Shown: one piece after another, positions 38,556-46,533 of the stretch
Layout: each line of letters opens with the position of its first letter
Numbering within the stretch: position 1 is the stretch's first letter
Source: a virus
Length of the DNA: 55,603 bases
IMG/VR virus record: IMGVR_UViG_3300008110_000187
Span: 1-55,603 of that record
Reading direction: 5' to 3' (one strand)
Position numbers and translations under genes: made by a program
Notes under the pieces: model-generated
The model's database searches: none
What the model was told of the DNA's origin: nothing
The model's input: only the letters and a program-made list of their open reading frames with translations

Positions 38556-40526
38556 TTACTTCTTCCAATACGGAGCAATACAGGGATCTGCTTTGAGAGG
38601 AACTCTCTTACAAAACTTAGCACCTGCATCTACCATTGCTTTTTCTAATTGTGCAGCAGCCTGTTGCGCAATTTTCTCAGGTGTTTCTATTAATATCTCA
38701 TCGTGTATTATATTGACTATTAATACTTTAAACAATAAGTTATTAGGTACTAGATACTTAGTCCAGAAATACACACAAGCTAGCTTAGTAATCTCTGCGG
38801 ATTCACCTTGTATTCCGTAGTTTAAAGACATACGTTCAATGTCTCCACGCTTTCTAAAGAATTTGCTTACCTTCTCTTTCATCTCTCTAGCTGTAGGTGT
38901 ATCACTATTCTTAAGTTGTTTGTACCTATCCCAGAAATCTTTAGTCATTTCGTTCTTGATTTGTACAAACTCATCGTAGTAATCTACATAAGACTTCTTA
39001 CCTGTTACAGGTGAGATAAGAACGTAGCCATTCTCTACACCAAACTTTTTTGTTTCATCAAAATACGCTTTAAGTCCAGGGAAAGCTCTAAAGTATGCAT
39101 CATAGATATACTGACCTTGATCTACACTAAGTCCTAGTTGATCTGCAATACCAATACCTGAGCCACCATAGTTGATAGCAAAGCCTGCAACCTTAGCTGA
39201 TTGACGCTTATCCTTGTGTTTCTTTTTGATGTCATTAAGATCCATACCATCTAACTCAGGATACATCTTGCTCGCAATAAAGCTGTGCATATCACCCAAG
39301 TCATTATCATAGAACTCTAAGAGGTTTTTATCTAGACACTTGTTAACTAATACAATTTGTTCTTGACCTGTATAGTCACAACCTACTAGAGTGTTTCCTT
39401 CTGATGCTACAAAGCAAGATCTAGTTTCTTGGTCTGAGGGAATGTTCTGAAAGTTAAAGTTCTTTACGTCTCCTGATTTACCACCACTAGATAAGCGTCC
39501 TGTGTTCATCAACTGCTTAAACTGTGTGTGGATTCTTCCGCTTACTGGATTAATTTGGTCTATCCAGTTCTGTCCGTAAGTACCTATGTCTTTTTGAGCT
39601 CCCTTAAACTTTAAATAGAGCTCAATAATGGGGTATTTTGAGCTGTATTTTACTAGATGGTTAGCTTCAATGGTGTCTTTAGTCTTTCCTTTCTCTACTA
39701 CTTTGGTATTTACACCTAATGCCTGAAAGAACTCCACAACTTGTGAAGGTGAGTTCCAATTCACATTAACCTTAGTCGAAGAAGAGAAGAGATCGAGTTG
39801 AGAGTCGATAAACTTTTCCATCTTATTATCTAGGATGAATTGATTTAACTGTGCTTCAGCTTCATCTGCTATGGTCTGTACTTTATTTATCTTAGCTGTC
39901 CATTGCTCTACGTCTAGTCTCATTCCTGAATACTCGATATAAGCTAGTACTAATACAAACTTATTGTCCAATTCAATAGACACTGAGGTACCATCTGCTA
40001 GCTGTAAGAATTCTTGTTTGTCCTTTAATTCGTGTAGATACTTTACGTCATACGCAGAGTACTTTACGAAACCTTCAGTAAGTCTACCTGTAATATTTAG
40101 ACGCTCTTCTTTGCTTAGTATGATTCCACAATGACGTAGTACACAAGCAGCAAGTGAGCATCTATGGCTTTCTATACCTAGGCGAGATGTTTTTTCTCCT
40201 AAGAAGGTATCATATACCTTTGTTGGAATTACCCTATAATGATAAAGGAATCTTAGGTCAAACTTTAAGTTATGACCAATAAGACCCTTAGTCTCTAACA
40301 ACTCTTTGTATTCGTTAATGTCAATCGTAGTTAAGTCTATTACGTATTGAACATCGTTATCTCCTAACTGAAGAGTATATAGTTTAGTAGTGTAAGGATC
40401 GAAACCTGAGGTCTCTGTGTCCAAACCTATCCACTCTAACTTGTTTAAGTATTCGAGGGAGTCTTGTACTGTAGTAAGGGTAATGTCGGGTAAGAAGATA
40501 TCTTGTTTTGTAACTAGATATATCAT
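38556..40526 (-). CDS. Family A DNA polymerase with 3'-5' exonuclease
   Basis: 656 aa. Exonuclease domain: GLDTETSGF (Asp36, Glu38), GHNLKFDLRF and YSAYDVKYL give the three Exo motifs. Polymerase domain: motif A GCDYTGQEQIVL, motif B KDKRQSAKVAGFAINYGG and motif C IIHDEILIE (His608-Asp-Glu610). All catalytic acids are present. There is no 5'-3' exonuclease domain. This is the replicative polymerase of the phage and works with the primase, helicase and SSB-like genes upstream in the operon. It overlaps the NinG gene by ATGA-type coupling. Confidence 0.95.
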   Translation of the reverse strand: MIYLVTKQDIFLPDITLTTVQDSLEYLNKLEWIGLDTETSGFDPYTTKLYTLQLGDNDVQYVIDLTTIDINEYKELLETKGLIGHNLKFDLRFLYHYRVIPTKVYDTFLGEKTSRLGIESHRCSLAACVLRHCGIILSKEERLNITGRLTEGFVKYSAYDVKYLHELKDKQEFLQLADGTSVSIELDNKFVLVLAYIEYSGMRLDVEQWTAKINKVQTIADEAEAQLNQFILDNKMEKFIDSQLDLFSSSTKVNVNWNSPSQVVEFFQALGVNTKVVEKGKTKDTIEANHLVKYSSKYPIIELYLKFKGAQKDIGTYGQNWIDQINPVSGRIHTQFKQLMNTGRLSSGGKSGDVKNFNFQNIPSDQETRSCFVASEGNTLVGCDYTGQEQIVLVNKCLDKNLLEFYDNDLGDMHSFIASKMYPELDGMDLNDIKKKHKDKRQSAKVAGFAINYGGSGIGIADQLGLSVDQGQYIYDAYFRAFPGLKAYFDETKKFGVENGYVLISPVTGKKSYVDYYDEFVQIKNEMTKDFWDRYKQLKNSDTPTAREMKEKVSKFFRKRGDIERMSLNYGIQGESAEITKLACVYFWTKYLVPNNLLFKVLIVNIIHDEILIETPEKIAQQAAAQLEKAMVDAGAKFCKRVPLKADPCIAPYWKK

Positions 40527-41167
40527 TTTAAAATGGGTCCTACTATCTTGTTATAATCATTTAAAGCTTGTTTAAGCTTTTCGTACTTCTGCTCTTGTGA
40601 GTAGTTGCCTTGTTCAATATCTGTAAGGCAAGTTCTGTACACATCGTAGATAAGTTTTCTATCGTGGTTACTTAACTTAAGAATCTTATTCGAAAGTTGT
40701 AGCATGTCTTCTGTGGTATCTTCTCCCCATATCTTATTTAGGGACTTACCTAAGTTCCATACGTGATGAGGGGTATAAAGATTACACTTAGGACAAGCGG
40801 GTAATAAGTTAGTTAAGTGGTAACGAGTAGATACTTTAGTTCTACCTACAAAGTGAGCACACTGAAGTCCTTTAGGATCTAGAGTAATCTCACAAGCATG
40901 ACACTTATTAATGTGTGCACCTCTTACTAACCATGATGTTATTTGATCTAACTTGGTTTGAGTAATGGTTTCTTGCTTGATCTTTCTTTTAATCTCTTTG
41001 CGGACTTTCTGCTTAGCTTTCTTTTCTTTTACTACGCATCCTGCACAAAGTCTCTTAGTCTTGTTGGCGATAGCTTTTACTTTACCGCACTCAGAGCAAG
41101 GCTTTTGCAAGTCTTTTTCTTCGGGGTTTCCTTTTACAGGAACTTTCTTGATTGTTCTCTTTAACAT
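40523..41167 (-). CDS. ninG: NinG/Rap-like HNH recombination nuclease
   Basis: 214 aa. The start at 41167 (MLKRTIKK) is chosen because a TATATTTG promoter box ends 6 nt before it; the longer frame to 41227 would run through that promoter and the adjacent terminator. There is an N-terminal zinc pair (CSECGK, CAGC) and lysine-rich helix, then CHACEITLD, CAHFVGRT and LLPACPKCN, the zinc/HNH core of NinG. NinG acts on recombination intermediates in lambdoid phages. The gene precedes polA and overlaps it by 4 nt. Confidence 0.8.
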   Translation of the reverse strand: MLKRTIKKVPVKGNPEEKDLQKPCSECGKVKAIANKTKRLCAGCVVKEKKAKQKVRKEIKRKIKQETITQTKLDQITSWLVRGAHINKCHACEITLDPKGLQCAHFVGRTKVSTRYHLTNLLPACPKCNLYTPHHVWNLGKSLNKIWGEDTTEDMLQLSNKILKLSNHDRKLIYDVYRTCLTDIEQGNYSQEQKYEKLKQALNDYNKIVGPILK

Positions 41168-41173
41168 GGTGTA

Positions 41174-41181
41174 CAAATATA
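41174..41181 (-). promoter_or_regulatory. Bacteroidota -7 box directly upstream of ninG
   Basis: Reads TATATTTG on the minus strand. Only 6 nt (TACACC) separate it from the ATG of ninG, so the transcript would be leaderless or nearly so. It would drive ninG, polA and the genes after them. Confidence 0.65.
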
Positions 41182-41183
41182 AA

Positions 41184-41211
41184 CAAAAGAAAAGGGGATC
41201 TGTTGACCCCC
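41184..41211 (-). terminator. Terminator between DUF932 gene and ninG
   Basis: Read leftward, GGGGGTC-AACA-GATCCCC (7 bp with one G.U pair) is followed by TTTTCTTTTG. It lies immediately before the ninG promoter box. Confidence 0.75.
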
Positions 41212-41236
41212 TAATCTTTTTTGGCATGCAAGAGAA

Positions 41237-42103
41237 TTACAAAGATAATTCAGATAACTCAGATAACTCTGGTGTGTATAAAGGAGTGTAGGTTTCAGAA
41301 ATTAATTCTAAGCCTCTGTTGTTGATGTTGTAAGCTGTTCCGTGGATCAAAGACTCACGCTTATGCTCTATACTCTTGTGTCCCATCATATAATTAGTGA
41401 AACGAGTAGTAGCATTAAACAAAGCATAAGCTGTGTTACCATGAGTATTATACTCAGTGGCAATAGCTTGTCTGAAATCTAGGATACGATTTTTAGTACG
41501 AGAAGCTTCTCCATCACCTCCAATAATACCTACGATAAACTCGTCTGTAACTACCTCAGGAATGTTAATTTTACTCAACTCAATTAACTTCTCAACAAAC
41601 TGCTCTTCTTGAGTAAGGGAGTTTTGTAATTGAGAGATGATAATCGCTAATCTTCCGTGAGAGTTCTTAGTATGTCTTACCCTCTGAGAGTCTCTTAGAG
41701 CCATGTAAAACGTGTTAGCACATACAACTGTCACATTGGTTGCTCCGAAGCCAATAGGAGCGCTACCATCGTGTGAAGTAAGGGCTGTAAGAAACCTCTT
41801 ATTGTCAGATCCACCAATAGTAACATCAGTTAGAGGGAATTGATAGTATACTTTCTGGCCGTCTCCTAAGAAACCACCTCTTTCTCCTGAGATATTAACC
41901 CTAGCAGCAGCTTCTAAAAGCATATCTAAGATTTCTTCATTCTGTGTAGGAACATATTTAGATCCTACGATACCTAAACACTTGTTAGTATCTCCTCTAA
42001 AGATACCAAAAGCAGGAGTAGGTTCTCCATTAGGACCTACTAGTTCACGTTTGTCTACTGTCCAGTTAGTTCTGGAGCTTTCTAATAATTGTTGTTTGTT
42101 CAT
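41237..42103 (-). CDS. DUF932 phage/plasmid-like protein
   Basis: 288 aa. The order LGIVGSKYVPTQNEE, VYYQFPL, FLTALTSHDGS, ATNVTVVCANTF and KSIEHKRESLIHGTAYN matches the DUF932 family (phage/plasmid-like protein, TIGR03299). The family is common in phages and plasmids, near replication and recombination genes, but its biochemical function is unknown. Length is within the usual range. It ends just before a terminator, so it closes the primase-to-DUF932 unit. Confidence 0.8.
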   Translation of the reverse strand: MNKQQLLESSRTNWTVDKRELVGPNGEPTPAFGIFRGDTNKCLGIVGSKYVPTQNEEILDMLLEAAARVNISGERGGFLGDGQKVYYQFPLTDVTIGGSDNKRFLTALTSHDGSAPIGFGATNVTVVCANTFYMALRDSQRVRHTKNSHGRLAIIISQLQNSLTQEEQFVEKLIELSKINIPEVVTDEFIVGIIGGDGEASRTKNRILDFRQAIATEYNTHGNTAYALFNATTRFTNYMMGHKSIEHKRESLIHGTAYNINNRGLELISETYTPLYTPELSELSELSL

Positions 42104-42297
42104 AATGCTGGTCTTTTAAATGTTTCAATAAAGTTTTGTAGTTCTTCTAATTCTTTAATTCTACCTTGTACTTCACAATATTCGTACTCGGTGCTTTGTT
42201 CCATTAGTTTGGTTTGTTTTACTCTTTCAGTAAAGTGTTCTATTAATTTAGATTTAAATTCTAAATGACTTAATGTCTCGAAGTCTTGCCAATTCAT
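42100..42297 (-). CDS. Small helical phage protein
   Basis: 65 aa, predicted coiled coil (EYCEVQGRIKELEELQNFIE). It overlaps the DUF932 gene by ATGA and follows the UDG gene by 7 nt, so it is probably a translated member of the operon. No functional motif. Confidence 0.55.
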   Translation of the reverse strand: MNWQDFETLSHLEFKSKLIEHFTERVKQTKLMEQSTEYEYCEVQGRIKELEELQNFIETFKRPAL

Positions 42298-42304
42298 ATT
42301 TAGT

Positions 42305-43006
42305 TTATTTTAAGTTTTGTAGCCAATCAATCTGTTCTCCGTTGTTGGCCATTAGTATTTCGTTTATTCTTTTAAAGTGGTCACAATTCCACTTACCTCC
42401 AGCGTATAAAGCGGCTGCAGGATGAGGTGCAACTAAGATGTGATGAAAGTTATCATCAATCAAAGGAGCAAACTTTAAAGCGTCTTTACCCCAGAAACAA
42501 AAGATAAGTCCTGTGGTATTGTCGTCTAAAGTCTTAAATACAGCTTCTGTAAACTGATTCCAGTGAGTTAGGTGAGAACCTGACTTACCTTCTTCGATAG
42601 TTAAAGCTGCGTTAATTAAGAGAACTCCTTGCTTAGCCCATGCTTCTAGGTCCATGTCAATAGGGAATGTTAGTTCGTCTGGATAAACATCTTCTTTAAT
42701 CTTGTTATACATAACCCTTAAAGAAGGAGGAACTTGATCTTTATTTCTAGGACTGAAAGCTAAGCCATGTGCTGTAGGTTCTCCTTTGTATCTACCTGGA
42801 TACGGATCCATACCTAAGATAACCACTCTTACTTTCTGAAAAGGGGTTAAATTAAAAGCCTTGAAGACTTCATCTTTGTAAGGAAGAATAGACTTAGTTT
42901 GTCTTTCCTTAGCAATGAAACCCCCAAGGCTTTTAAAATATGGACTCTCTATTGTATCTCTTAGGTGTAAATACCAATCATCTGGAATATTTACTAATTT
43001 TTTCAT
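42305..43006 (-). CDS. ung: Uracil-DNA glycosylase
   Basis: 233 aa. Motif A is VVILGMDPYPG, with the catalytic Asp68 kept but the usual GQDPYH changed to GMDPYP. AHGLAFS, LLINAALTIEEGKSGSH and the His motif APHPAAAL (His195) follow. It removes uracil from DNA, which fits a phage that passes through dUMP and dCMP deamination and uses ordinary thymine. UDG is a frequent member of crAss-like replication modules. It starts inside the end of the DnaA-like gene (29-nt overlap). Confidence 0.9.
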   Translation of the reverse strand: MKKLVNIPDDWYLHLRDTIESPYFKSLGGFIAKERQTKSILPYKDEVFKAFNLTPFQKVRVVILGMDPYPGRYKGEPTAHGLAFSPRNKDQVPPSLRVMYNKIKEDVYPDELTFPIDMDLEAWAKQGVLLINAALTIEEGKSGSHLTHWNQFTEAVFKTLDDNTTGLIFCFWGKDALKFAPLIDDNFHHILVAPHPAAALYAGGKWNCDHFKRINEILMANNGEQIDWLQNLK

Positions 43007-43610
43007 TAATCTCTTTTCTACGTTTACGTCTTCTGCTACTATCTAAAGTTTCTACAATAACATTAGCTCTAATCTCTGTATTCATCATACCAGGAAAAAC
43101 ATCATCTACCATGTTAAGGATTTGATTATATCTTACCTTATAGCTGTTCATTACATCGTAGAAGTCAGTATGCTGTCTAATCGAATGAATGATTGTAGAG
43201 TGATCTTTGCCTAGTAAGTTACCTACTTTGGTATATGTGTAGTGAAATTGAATAAGTAAAACAGCAGCAAACTGAAATCTAGCTTCTACATACTCTCTCT
43301 TTCTGCTTAGTTTAACAAACTCTTCTACACTGATTCTATTGACGTTACAAACTATCTTTATAATAGTCTGCTCAAAGTCTGTAAACTTAGCTAGATTTAC
43401 TTTAACCATCTGAGCTTTTTCTTGTGCTAGTTTTTTCTTTCTTGCATACTCTTCAGGATCGATTATATTAATCCTTCTTTGATAGAACTCTTTGTTTTTA
43501 GATTTTAAATTTACTGTATTCAATAGACTCTCTTGCATAAGAGGTTCTATTTTGAGTTTTGCGAACACAATTTCTAAAGCTTCGTTTACAATATCTTTAA
43601 CTCTTGGCAT
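42978..43610 (-). CDS. DnaA domain IV-like DNA-binding protein (no AAA+ domain)
   Basis: 210 aa. Residues of about 78-150 match the C-terminal DNA-binding domain of bacterial DnaA, including VGNLLGKDHSTIIHSIRQH (signature GxxxGxRDHSTV; here DHST at 136-139). The N-terminal half is charged and helical and has none of the Walker motifs of DnaA. It could bind the phage origin, or host DnaA boxes to block or recruit the host initiator. It overlaps primase (25 nt) and UDG, which places it at the heart of the replication genes. Confidence 0.8.
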   Translation of the reverse strand: MPRVKDIVNEALEIVFAKLKIEPLMQESLLNTVNLKSKNKEFYQRRINIIDPEEYARKKKLAQEKAQMVKVNLAKFTDFEQTIIKIVCNVNRISVEEFVKLSRKREYVEARFQFAAVLLIQFHYTYTKVGNLLGKDHSTIIHSIRQHTDFYDVMNSYKVRYNQILNMVDDVFPGMMNTEIRANVIVETLDSSRRRKRRKEINEKISKYSR

Positions 43611-44575
43611 AATTTTATTAATTTATCTTTTCCGTGTTCTTTATAAATGTCACTAATGTCCTTACCTAGACTTGCATGATGGTATAGTACAGGTATGTCG
43701 TACATCTCTGATATCTTCTGTGAGCCTTCTATACCTGCTCTATCTGCATCAAACCACACATATATGTTATCGAATCTTGCTCTAAGCAATTCATAGGCAT
43801 TTTCCGATATAGGTGTAGTCTCGCTTCTTACTGCAACTGCATTAACTCCAATAGAGTGTAAGGTCATAACATCCTTAGTACCTTTAGTAATGACTAGGAT
43901 ACTTCCTTTGTGAGGGAGTTGTGTGTATCCTTCTAGCATACCTCCAAAGAAATTAGTTCTAAACTTTACTCTCTTTTCTGCAAAAGGACGGTATAATTTA
44001 AACTTATCTTTTTCTTTGTAGCGATAGCAAGGATCAAAGTCATTATTAATGTACCAGATGTTATCAGCTATCCAAGCTTTGTCTACTCTTCTTATGTCAA
44101 AAAACTTAAGGATACTCGGAGTTACTCCGAACTGTGCCCAATATTCTAAGTCTTTCTGTGTAAAACGAGTAAGTTTAACTTTGATAGAAGCTGGCTTTAC
44201 CTCTGCTGGTTTAACTGTTTTAAGACTATCGACTTCTATTTTAAGACCTAACCTATCTTCTAGGCTAAAGTTCTTAAGTTGGAAGTCAGACTCAATCTTA
44301 TAGAGAATGTCTGGATACTCGTAGCCAGTTCTCATTTGAGCTATGTCTATACAGTTGTAGTGGATTTTCTCAGTAGCGTAATCTATAAAATAAAGATTAC
44401 CACCTTGACTCCACTTAAAGAAACATGTTGCATGCTTATCAGATCTGAAAGGATTCTTGTACTTGTTTCTAAAGTTAATCTTTTCTCCGAAGTAGAACTC
44501 CATGAGTTGTTCTTGACCTAGCAACTTGTACAGAGTTTGTACGTTAGGTCTAATTTCTATACTTGTCAGATCCAT
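43586..44575 (-). CDS. DNA primase (Toprim domain)
   Basis: 329 aa. The N-terminal half lacks a complete zinc finger. A Toprim fold is visible from about residue 222: ILVITKGTKDVMTL, then VAVRSE and VWFDADRAG (about 270-278). In most Toprim proteins the first motif carries a Glu; here Lys occupies it (TKG). The VWFDADRAG acidic pair is kept. This variant motif is seen in other phage primases. It is the first gene after its own promoter box (44606-44613) and would synthesise primers for the polymerase. Confidence 0.8.
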   Translation of the reverse strand: MDLTSIEIRPNVQTLYKLLGQEQLMEFYFGEKINFRNKYKNPFRSDKHATCFFKWSQGGNLYFIDYATEKIHYNCIDIAQMRTGYEYPDILYKIESDFQLKNFSLEDRLGLKIEVDSLKTVKPAEVKPASIKVKLTRFTQKDLEYWAQFGVTPSILKFFDIRRVDKAWIADNIWYINNDFDPCYRYKEKDKFKLYRPFAEKRVKFRTNFFGGMLEGYTQLPHKGSILVITKGTKDVMTLHSIGVNAVAVRSETTPISENAYELLRARFDNIYVWFDADRAGIEGSQKISEMYDIPVLYHHASLGKDISDIYKEHGKDKLIKLCQELKIL

Positions 44576-44590
44576 AAGGAAGGTTTTTAA

Positions 44591-44625
44591 AAGAAAAAGG
44601 GGCTACAAATGTAACCCCTTTTCTT
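44591..44625 (-). terminator. Terminator between SSB-like gene and primase
   Basis: Arms 44591-44606 and 44611-44625 form an extended AAGAAAAGGGG/CCCCTTTTCTT stem (one bulge, one mismatch) around a 4-nt loop. Read leftward the GC stem is followed by TTTTTCTTTT. The sequence is nearly symmetric, so it may work on both strands. Confidence 0.8.
44606..44613 (-). promoter_or_regulatory. Bacteroidota -7 box inside the terminator loop
   Basis: Reads TACATTTG on the minus strand and spans the loop and inner stem of the terminator hairpin. It lies 30 nt before the primase ATG. Confidence 0.6.
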
Positions 44626-44648
44626 AAAATTGAAACAGTTAGTTAGAA

Positions 44649-45488
44649 TTAAAACAAGCTATCTGCATCTTCGCTAATAGGAGCAGTAGCTACATCGCTC
44701 TTTTCCCATGACATCATATCACTAGCAAAGGGACTTTCTACCTCGTTAGCGGCAGGTGCATTGTTTTCTGTAAACTCTTTAAAGTCAAAGTTTCCGTAGA
44801 AACTCTTAAATCCATACTCACCAGTAACTTGCTTAGCTACGTAGTCAGTAATTTTACTGTTTACGTTTACAAATACTTTAGTACATACATCTTGGTACTT
44901 GTCGTCTTTAATTCCTAAGAGAACTTTAACACCCATGTTGGCTTTGTTAAAGTGAGCAAAGAAATCTACCAACTCATTACCCTTACCTTTTGCAATAGAA
45001 TTCCAAGAATCCAATACAAATGGCTTTTCTTTAGGAGAGATATTACCATAAGCCTTCAATAAAGAGTATACAGTTTCTTCTCCACCTTTAGCTTCACGAA
45101 CACTCTTAAGGTCCATTCTACGAGAAGGATCCAAAGATGCTTGTGCTTCACTTAAAGCAGCCAAGTTCTCAGCCCAAGAAGTCCTAGTATAATTGTCAAT
45201 GAACTGTTTCTTACCTGCTTGAGAAGTACGAGTATCATTGTTTACCCACAAAGAAAACTTACCACGTAAGTCTGTTTTAAAATCAGGATGGTTTACATAC
45301 CAAAAGTCTAAACGCATTCCGTTTTCACCGTCATAGTTAGGCTCTTTTACTTTGTCTTCGTCAATACCTAACAAAGCAGCAAGTGTTTTAGTGTTAGGGT
45401 TAACAGCTACAATTTGGATAGGAGCAAATCCTGTGTACATCTTTTTGCCTGATGAAGGCTCTCTGGTTTCTAATTCGTCGAATTTCAT
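44649..45488 (-). CDS. SSB-like phage protein
   Basis: 279 aa. Mixed alpha/beta with SDLRGKFSLWVNNDTRTS-like aromatic/basic segments and an acidic C-terminal tail ending SEDADSLF, reminiscent of the protein-interaction tail of single-stranded DNA-binding proteins. It stands between the AAA_24 ATPase and the primase, the usual place of such SSB-like genes in crAss-like phages. The OB fold cannot be confirmed by eye. It is followed by a terminator, so it may be expressed in excess of the primase gene. Confidence 0.55.
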   Translation of the reverse strand: MKFDELETREPSSGKKMYTGFAPIQIVAVNPNTKTLAALLGIDEDKVKEPNYDGENGMRLDFWYVNHPDFKTDLRGKFSLWVNNDTRTSQAGKKQFIDNYTRTSWAENLAALSEAQASLDPSRRMDLKSVREAKGGEETVYSLLKAYGNISPKEKPFVLDSWNSIAKGKGNELVDFFAHFNKANMGVKVLLGIKDDKYQDVCTKVFVNVNSKITDYVAKQVTGEYGFKSFYGNFDFKEFTENNAPAANEVESPFASDMMSWEKSDVATAPISEDADSLF

Positions 45489-45508
45489 AATTTTTCTTTT
45501 TGTTGTTT

Positions 45509-46201
45509 TTATTTTGTTTTGGTTACTTCTTCTGTGTAATAAGAGTCAATAGACTGACATACTAAATTAAGATCATTAGGGATTAAGGTTTCTGAGAACA
45601 TATCCATTGGGCTCTTAGCAGGATAGTTGCGGAAACGGTTAGTCACAAAATGATAAGTTGCATTCTCGTCTTTATCTTCACCTACGTGAGTATAAAGTGC
45701 GATTGTAAACAATCCTTCGAGAACAATTTGGTTGTCTAATGCTTTACCGATAGTCTTAATCTTCTGACCTACGATATGTCCATCATCCTCAATTGTCTCG
45801 CTGTGAGTGATGTAGAATACTTTAAGATCATTACGAAGCTTACGAGCAGTAGTAAGCATGTTAGTTACGTCTTTAGCCAAGTTAACAAACTTACCAAAGC
45901 CTACTTCGTTAGCTTTCTTCATCATAAGGAATGACATAGAGTAGATAGCATCATCCATTACGATGTTTTTAATGTGTGGTGCTTTCTCGCTAATCTGTTG
46001 TAACAAAGTAGTGATTTGGTTGATGTCGTCTACTTCCATGTAATTTTTAGATTCTAGGTTGTAGAGTTTCTCAGCTCCTTTGAAAGGCAATTCTTTCCGT
46101 GCTACGTTAATAATAAAGGTTTCTTTTGGGTCTAGAGTCCTAATAGAGGTAGATTTACCTGTACCTGAAGGACCTACAATAGCGATTAGTTTTGATGACA
46201 T
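45509..46201 (-). CDS. AAA_24/Sak4-like RecA-fold ATPase
   Basis: 230 aa. Walker A GPSGTGKST (10-18), then IVMDDAIYSMSFLMM (Walker B-like) and VFYITHSE, all typical of the AAA_24 phage ATPase family related to Sak4 single-strand annealing recombinases. It probably works with the SSB-like protein made by the next gene in single-strand DNA annealing or recombination-dependent replication. It lies 20 nt before that gene. Confidence 0.8.
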   Translation of the reverse strand: MSSKLIAIVGPSGTGKSTSIRTLDPKETFIINVARKELPFKGAEKLYNLESKNYMEVDDINQITTLLQQISEKAPHIKNIVMDDAIYSMSFLMMKKANEVGFGKFVNLAKDVTNMLTTARKLRNDLKVFYITHSETIEDDGHIVGQKIKTIGKALDNQIVLEGLFTIALYTHVGEDKDENATYHFVTNRFRNYPAKSPMDMFSETLIPNDLNLVCQSIDSYYTEEVTKTK

Positions 46202-46207
46202 ATTGTT

Positions 46208-46531
46208 TTATTTTACTTTGTTTTCTTCTATGTTGTCTACAATATCACCTAATGTATCCCAACCAAAGTTGGCTACAAAGTGTACTGCTGCTCGGAAGCA
46301 ATTCATAATACTTTTCTCAGGATCTTCTAACAGTTCTTCTCGCATAGCTTCGTTGTTAAAAAGCTCTTCTGACATCCATACAATGTATTCGTTCTCTTGT
46401 TTTTCTGTCCAGGTATGTTTGTCATACCATCCGTCTTCTTGGAAGTCTATAGTTTCGTAATCTACGTTGATTACTTCACACATCTTCCGTATGAGTTGTA
46501 CTAAATAAGGGTTCTTTTCTTCTTCGATCAT
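46208..46531 (-). CDS. Small conserved phage protein
   Basis: 107 aa, acidic, helical and Trp-rich. It contains WYDKHTWTEKQENEYIVWM and AAVHFVANFGWD, a pattern seen in uncharacterised phage proteins next to replication genes. It lies between helicase and the AAA_24 ATPase with gaps of 2 and 6 nt. Function unknown; a helicase or ATPase cofactor is conceivable from position. Confidence 0.6.
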   Translation of the reverse strand: MIEEEKNPYLVQLIRKMCEVINVDYETIDFQEDGWYDKHTWTEKQENEYIVWMSEELFNNEAMREELLEDPEKSIMNCFRAAVHFVANFGWDTLGDIVDNIEENKVK

Positions 46532-46533
46532 TT

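Noticed and set aside
38518-38820. Plus-strand frame opposite the polA end
   Set aside because: It lies wholly opposite polA and the following gene, whose motifs are certain.
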